From positions 1 to 10,661 of the forward strand of contig JBLHKE010000216.1 of the NCBI GenBank assembly GCA_047619485.1: a DNA stretch of 10,661 nucleotides, written 5' to 3'. Numbering within the stretch: the stretch's first letter is position 1; each line of letters begins with the position of its first letter. Both the position numbers and the translations under genes were made by a program. This DNA comes from JBLHKE01 sp047619485 (GTDB taxonomy: Bacteria > Verrucomicrobiota > Verrucomicrobiia > Verrucomicrobiales > DEV007). This document shows positions 7,300 to 10,661 of the stretch, one piece after another. The notes under the pieces are model-generated. The model worked only from the letters and a program-made list of their open reading frames with translations, did no database searches and had not been told where the DNA came from.

Positions 7300-7370
7300 A
7301 AAAATAGCGTGAAGCACAGCCAATTTCAGAACACGATTCTACCAACCTCGCCAACTTCGGCCTCACGCTA
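7300..7370 (-). terminator. Probable intrinsic terminator overlapping the NHL gene stop
   Basis: On the minus strand TAGCGTGAGGC (7370 down to 7360) pairs with GCTTCACGCTA (7315 down to 7305) as an 11-bp stem with one G·U, followed by five U residues (A-run 7300-7304). The 44-base loop is long for a classical terminator. The first three bases of the stem are the TAG stop of the NHL-propeller gene. Confidence 0.5.
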
Positions 7371-8474
7371 CACGAGCTTCTTCAACTTCGTCACCCGCCC
7401 GGTCGACACCCATTCGGCCACGAAGATATTCCCCTCCGCATCAAAGCAGGCGTCATGCGGGTGCACGAACCTCCCCGCCTCCCAACGCGTCGGCTGCCGG
7501 CGCATCTTCATATTGTCTTTCAAGACCTCCTTACGCCACGCTTCGTTCTCGCCCAAATGCGCGACGACCTGGTTCTCTTTGTCCAGCAGCGTCAAGCGCG
7601 CGCTCAGGTCCGGCACCAGCATGAGTTCGCCGTGCACGTCCACGTTCGCAGGCAGGATGAATCCGCCCTGCGTGCGCAGGTGTTTCCCATCGAGATCGAA
7701 CCATTGCAAGCGGGCGTTGGCACGATCGGCGACCACGAGCGAGGGAACATGGCCACGCGAGTCGATCCACAGCCCGTGCGGCAGATTGAACTTCCCGTCC
7801 GCTTTGCCGTGACCGCCAAACGAGGACAGCCATTTGTTATCTTTATCATAGCGGTGGATACAGTGAGCCCCGTAGCCATCGGCGAGGTAGAACCCACCGT
7901 CCGTCGGGTGGAAGGCAAAATTCGTCGGCATGAACCTGTCCCGCCCCCACACTTTCGCAGGCTTGGTATCCTCACCTTCCTTGTAACGCTCCGACTCCAT
8001 CGGCGCGCGCTTCTCCCACACCTGTTCGCCCGTCAGCGTCAGCTTGGCGAAATTCTTCAGGTGCTGGTAGCCGGTGACGTATAGGAACTGCTCTGAACCT
8101 TCAGTCCTCACCTCCAGACCATGCCCGCCACCCCGAAACTGATTGCCAAACGCACGCACGAATTTACCCGCGGCATCGAACACGAAAATCGATGGATGAT
8201 CCTTCCCTTTCAGCCCCTCGTGGATCACGTAGAGGTTCGAATCACTATCGACCGCGACGTTATGCGTCGTCTGCCAGGTGAACTTGTCCGGGAGCTTGGC
8301 CCAGCCATGCGTCACCTCATAGCGGTGCTCACCCTCGCCGACAATCACCAGCGCTGAGTCCGATTTCTGGGCGGTCAGTAGGTGGGGCATCACGAGGGTT
8401 CCAGCCGAGGCCAAACCGGCACGGCGGATGAAGGAACGACGCGAAGGAGAAGTCGGGGGATTAGTAGATTTCAT
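7368..8474 (-). CDS. Tat-exported NHL-repeat β-propeller protein
   Basis: 368 residues. The N-terminus SRRSFIRRAGLASAGTLVMP is a twin-arginine signal (SRRSFIRR followed by a hydrophobic stretch), so the protein is probably exported folded. NHL-like repeats follow, each of the form hydrophobic-VAxDxxGNLYVxD: NVAVDSDSNLYVIHEG near residue 72, FAFHPTDGGFYLADGYG near 193, GLWIDSRGHVPSLVVADRAN near 235, and DACFDAEGNIFVAEW near 345. They predict a six-bladed propeller. Some members resemble peptidyl-α-hydroxyglycine α-amidating lyase, but I cannot assign catalytic residues, so activity is unknown. ATG8474 is needed for the Tat signal; no Shine-Dalgarno is seen. The synthase gene stops 66 bases upstream with no terminator on this strand, so cotranscription is possible. 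Confidence 0.92.
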   Translation of the reverse strand: MKSTNPPTSPSRRSFIRRAGLASAGTLVMPHLLTAQKSDSALVIVGEGEHRYEVTHGWAKLPDKFTWQTTHNVAVDSDSNLYVIHEGLKGKDHPSIFVFDAAGKFVRAFGNQFRGGGHGLEVRTEGSEQFLYVTGYQHLKNFAKLTLTGEQVWEKRAPMESERYKEGEDTKPAKVWGRDRFMPTNFAFHPTDGGFYLADGYGAHCIHRYDKDNKWLSSFGGHGKADGKFNLPHGLWIDSRGHVPSLVVADRANARLQWFDLDGKHLRTQGGFILPANVDVHGELMLVPDLSARLTLLDKENQVVAHLGENEAWRKEVLKDNMKMRRQPTRWEAGRFVHPHDACFDAEGNIFVAEWVSTGRVTKLKKLV

Positions 8475-8525
8475 CCCCGAGGATAAGAACTTAACCGAAC
8501 GATGGGAACCATCTTTTTGGCGGCA

Positions 8526-8543
8526 CTAACCCGAATGACACTA
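8526..8543 (+). repeat. Solo copy of the GAATGRCACTA repeat
   Basis: CTAACCCGAATGACACTA matches the left end of the 421-bp element plus its flank (CTAACTCGAATGGCACTA, 5656-5674 region) at 16 of 18 positions, and the reverse complement of 6139-6156 at 15 or 16 of 18. Its last three bases, read on the minus strand, are the TAG stop of the β-ketoacyl synthase gene. It sits in the loop of a GGCGGC/GCCGCC inverted repeat (8519-8524 with 8549-8554). Confidence 0.45.
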
Positions 8544-9749
8544 CCTTGGCCGCCCTAGAACCAAGCACGCGTGATACCCCCAAAAACCGATCGACTCGCT
8601 CACTGCGAACCGAGCAGAACGTTCACGCACGGCACCGGCTACCAGATCGATCCCATCGCACTCGGCTGCGACTTCCTCCAGTCCGGCCGTCGCTGGAACC
8701 CGCCCCTCCCACAAGGCACGCAACGCGATGATCGCCTCGATCGCGGGAGTTGCCCCCAGGCAGTGCCCGGTAATCCCCTTGGTCGAACTCACCGGCACCG
8801 CCTCACCAAACATTCGCCGTAGCACGCCGGCTTCCACCCGGTCGTTCAATTCCGTCGCGGTGCCGTGCGCGTTCACATAGCCAACATCCTCCGAGCGCAA
8901 GCCGGCGAGCGCCAGCGACCGCTCTAACACATCCACCAACCCGGAACCGTCTTCCCGGATTCCGGTCCGCCCGTAGACATCGATCCCGGTTGCCCAACCA
9001 TCCAACCGCCCCAAGATCTCGGCGCCACGGCTGCGCGCAGCACTCTGTCTCTCTAGGACGAGGAACCCCGCCCCCTCGCCGACGACCAAGCCATCCCGCT
9101 TGGTGTCGAACGGTCGGCAAGCACTTCCCAACATCCCCGCCGACTCCATCCCGAGCATCACCAGCCGGTGTAGCGGGGCGTCACTTCCTCCGGCGAGCAC
9201 CGCCTCAGCCTCACCAAAAATCAATTGCTGAGCCGCCAAGGCAATCGCATTGGCAGCCGAAGAACAGGTCGCCGAAACAGTGAAGCCCGGAGCGGTGGCT
9301 CCGAATTGCTGAGCCAACAACCCACTCAAACACGCAACCGTTCCAGTCGCCGCCATCGTCGGTCGCAAACGCTTACCCGAATCCATCTCGGCTTTCGCCA
9401 AACTCCACTGTTGCTGTGGACCGCGAGAGGTGCCCGCGATCACCGACAAACCTTCACCAGAAACACCCGCCTGGTCAACCGCCTCGACCGCTGCCGATAG
9501 TGCCAGTTGCACACTCCGATCCGTACGACGCCCAGCGCGCAGACGTGCGTCCTTCGCAAAATCAATCTCCGGGGCGACGCGCGCGGGATAGGTGTTGCCA
9601 TCGAACTCCACCTCATCGACCGACACCTCACCCGAGACGACGGCTCGCCACAGCGAATCCACGTCGGCTCCAGCCGCACAGTGCACCCCCATCCCGGTCA
9701 CTACGATCGGGTCATCGGCAATCAGCGCTGCTAGCAAATGGAGATTCAT
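8541..9749 (-). CDS. β-ketoacyl-ACP synthase, FabF-like
   Basis: 402 residues, close to FabF (about 410). It catalyses decarboxylating Claisen condensation of an acyl thioester with malonyl-ACP in the cytoplasm. The full catalytic set is present: Cys162 in VSATCSSAANA, His295 in VNAHGTATELND, Lys324 in SSTKGITGH and His329. The RPFDTKRDGLVVGEGAG segment near 212-228 is also typical. The usual GFGGTN gate loop is replaced by GFWGYH (388-393): the gating Phe is kept, but Trp, Tyr and His replace Gly, Thr and Asn. No ACP, ketoreductase or dehydratase gene lies in the window, so it is not in a standard fatty-acid cluster; a role in a specialised lipid, aryl polyene or other acyl product is possible. 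ATG9749 adds about 14 residues before the usual IVVTGMG start; no Shine-Dalgarno is visible. The stop codon lies in a short dispersed repeat. Confidence 0.94.
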   Translation of the reverse strand: MNLHLLAALIADDPIVVTGMGVHCAAGADVDSLWRAVVSGEVSVDEVEFDGNTYPARVAPEIDFAKDARLRAGRRTDRSVQLALSAAVEAVDQAGVSGEGLSVIAGTSRGPQQQWSLAKAEMDSGKRLRPTMAATGTVACLSGLLAQQFGATAPGFTVSATCSSAANAIALAAQQLIFGEAEAVLAGGSDAPLHRLVMLGMESAGMLGSACRPFDTKRDGLVVGEGAGFLVLERQSAARSRGAEILGRLDGWATGIDVYGRTGIREDGSGLVDVLERSLALAGLRSEDVGYVNAHGTATELNDRVEAGVLRRMFGEAVPVSSTKGITGHCLGATPAIEAIIALRALWEGRVPATAGLEEVAAECDGIDLVAGAVRERSARFAVSESIGFWGYHACLVLGRPR

Positions 9750-9848
9750 GGAGAGGGGTCTGAACCAACACCGTTTCGAACGCTTCTCAAACGATTCTCC
9801 GCGCTATCAAAAATCGCCCGAAGAAAACGGTGATGAGCGTTGCCTAAA

Positions 9849-10661
9849 CTATTGGGCGCGCTGCACTGCGAGCCTGAAAAATGCCTGTTGAGCGTCGCCA
9901 ATTGCCACCCTCGCACGCACGGTCACATGGCTTTCATCCTCGCCTGCCGCAGCCTGTGTAACACCACTACGACTCCACGTCTTCAGGTCAGCCGACCACT
10001 CGACCTGACCCACCACACCAATTGCCGAGAGAGATTGGTGATACTCGGCCGAGATCTCATCACCAGAGATCACCGGCTGCCCAAGTGGCGCAACAGAGCT
10101 CGCCCCGTGCGGATCATTGCCTGTGAAATACTCAATCAGGTTCGAAAGCCCATCGACATCCGGATCTGCGAATTCACCCCAGACCGTGAGTTCCAATGAA
10201 GGTTCACCGAGTTCCCCCTGCAGAAAAATTCTCGGCCAACCAGCCTTCATAGAAGTCTGCGGATGAGTCCGACACAGTGACCACTGCCGTCTTCATCTCA
10301 AAGCCATCCCCCTTGATCTCCCCCAGCATCACCACGGTTGCGCTTGAGACCGCGTAGGAGGTTGCTGGAAGGTTGCTGCTGCCGTCCGGCCAAATCCATG
10401 CCGGGTCCGTGATCAGGATCCACTCGGCAGCGCCGGGAGTCGCGCGCTGGTCGTAGCCCCAGATGTAGAGCTGGCCGCCGAGATCGAACGGCGCCTCATT
10501 GTGGTCGAGCATCACACTGCTGCTGAAGCTGTTCGCACGGAAGCCGGGCGGGAAGCCACCACCCAGCTCCTGGGTCTGATAGGCCGCCGTGTTTCCCTCG
10601 AGTGGCTCACCCTCGCGATCACTCGCAGGGCGCCAGCCAAGCAACCACTTGGCGGTGTTGG
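9849..10661 (-). pseudogene. Exported-type protein, 3' part, frameshifted; runs off the window
   Basis: Two minus-strand frames together give one coherent C-terminal protein. The upstream frame enters at the window edge (NTAKWLLGWRPASD) and ends ADFYEGWLAENFSAGGTR then TGA at 10204-10206. The downstream frame continues ELGEPSLELTVWGEFADPDVDGLSNLIEYFTGNDP (positions about 10210-10110) to a TAG at 9849-9851. Removing one base of the five-G run (10214-10218) joins them as FSAGELGEP. The pattern ENFxxxEL...ADPDxDGLSNLxEY with a later VEWSADLKTWS is common at the C-terminus of exported verrucomicrobial proteins (thrombospondin type 3-like acidic loop). This may be a true pseudogene, phase variation at the G-run or a sequencing error. 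No anchoring motif such as PEP-CTERM follows. Confidence 0.75.

Noticed and set aside
7455..8084. 209-residue plus-strand ORF opposite the NHL gene
   Set aside because: It is antisense to a well-supported Tat-exported propeller and has no recognisable domain.
8519..8554. GGCGGC/GCCGCC hairpin as a terminator for the ketosynthase gene
   Set aside because: On the minus strand the stem is followed by A residues, not U, so it is not an intrinsic terminator.
1..10661. CRISPR array, tRNA or rRNA genes
   Set aside because: No regularly spaced direct repeats, tRNA cloverleaf or rRNA segment was seen on either strand.

Overview
The window looks like chromosomal DNA from a member of the Verrucomicrobiota (or a close PVC relative), moderately GC-rich. 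Three things point there: a very large secreted protein with the β-propeller, HEAT-repeat and CxxCH cytochrome layout known almost only from Planctomycetes and Verrucomicrobia; a secreted protein ending in the 'DPDxDGLSNLxEY' motif common in verrucomicrobial exported proteins; and a Tat-exported NHL-propeller protein. None of the main genes has a clear Shine-Dalgarno sequence. The phylum is an inference from family knowledge; no marker gene is present.

Layout. On the plus strand, 54-3668 encodes a 1204-residue exported haem protein (discoidin-like domain, propeller, HEAT repeats, cytochrome c domain). A gene-poor stretch follows, with a probable 156-bp miniature inverted-repeat element (3837-3992). 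Then come a hotdog-fold acyl-CoA thioesterase whose start is unclear (about 4150-4659) and a TPR protein (4889-5554). The gap at 5555-6368 holds the most striking structure: a 421-bp transposon-like element with perfect terminal inverted repeats and a 9/10 target duplication. A second miniature element, flanked by TTAA, has inserted into its left end. The rest of the window is on the minus strand, read from high to low coordinates: a frameshifted exported protein running off the right edge (10661-9849), a FabF-like β-ketoacyl synthase (9749-8541), a Tat-signal NHL-propeller protein (8474-7368), and a small histidine-rich exported protein (6941-6369) with a textbook intrinsic terminator.

Function. 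I see no single operon or pathway. The haem protein, NHL protein, histidine-rich protein and frameshifted protein all act outside the cytoplasm. The thioesterase and ketosynthase both act on acyl thioesters but are 4 kb apart on opposite strands, so a link is only speculative. The synthase and the NHL gene are 66 bp apart on the same strand and could be cotranscribed. The clearest unexplained signal is a family of short repeats with the core GAATGRCACTA. It forms both ends of the 421-bp element and recurs alone at 6139-6156 and 8526-8543, the last of these supplying the stop codon of the synthase gene.
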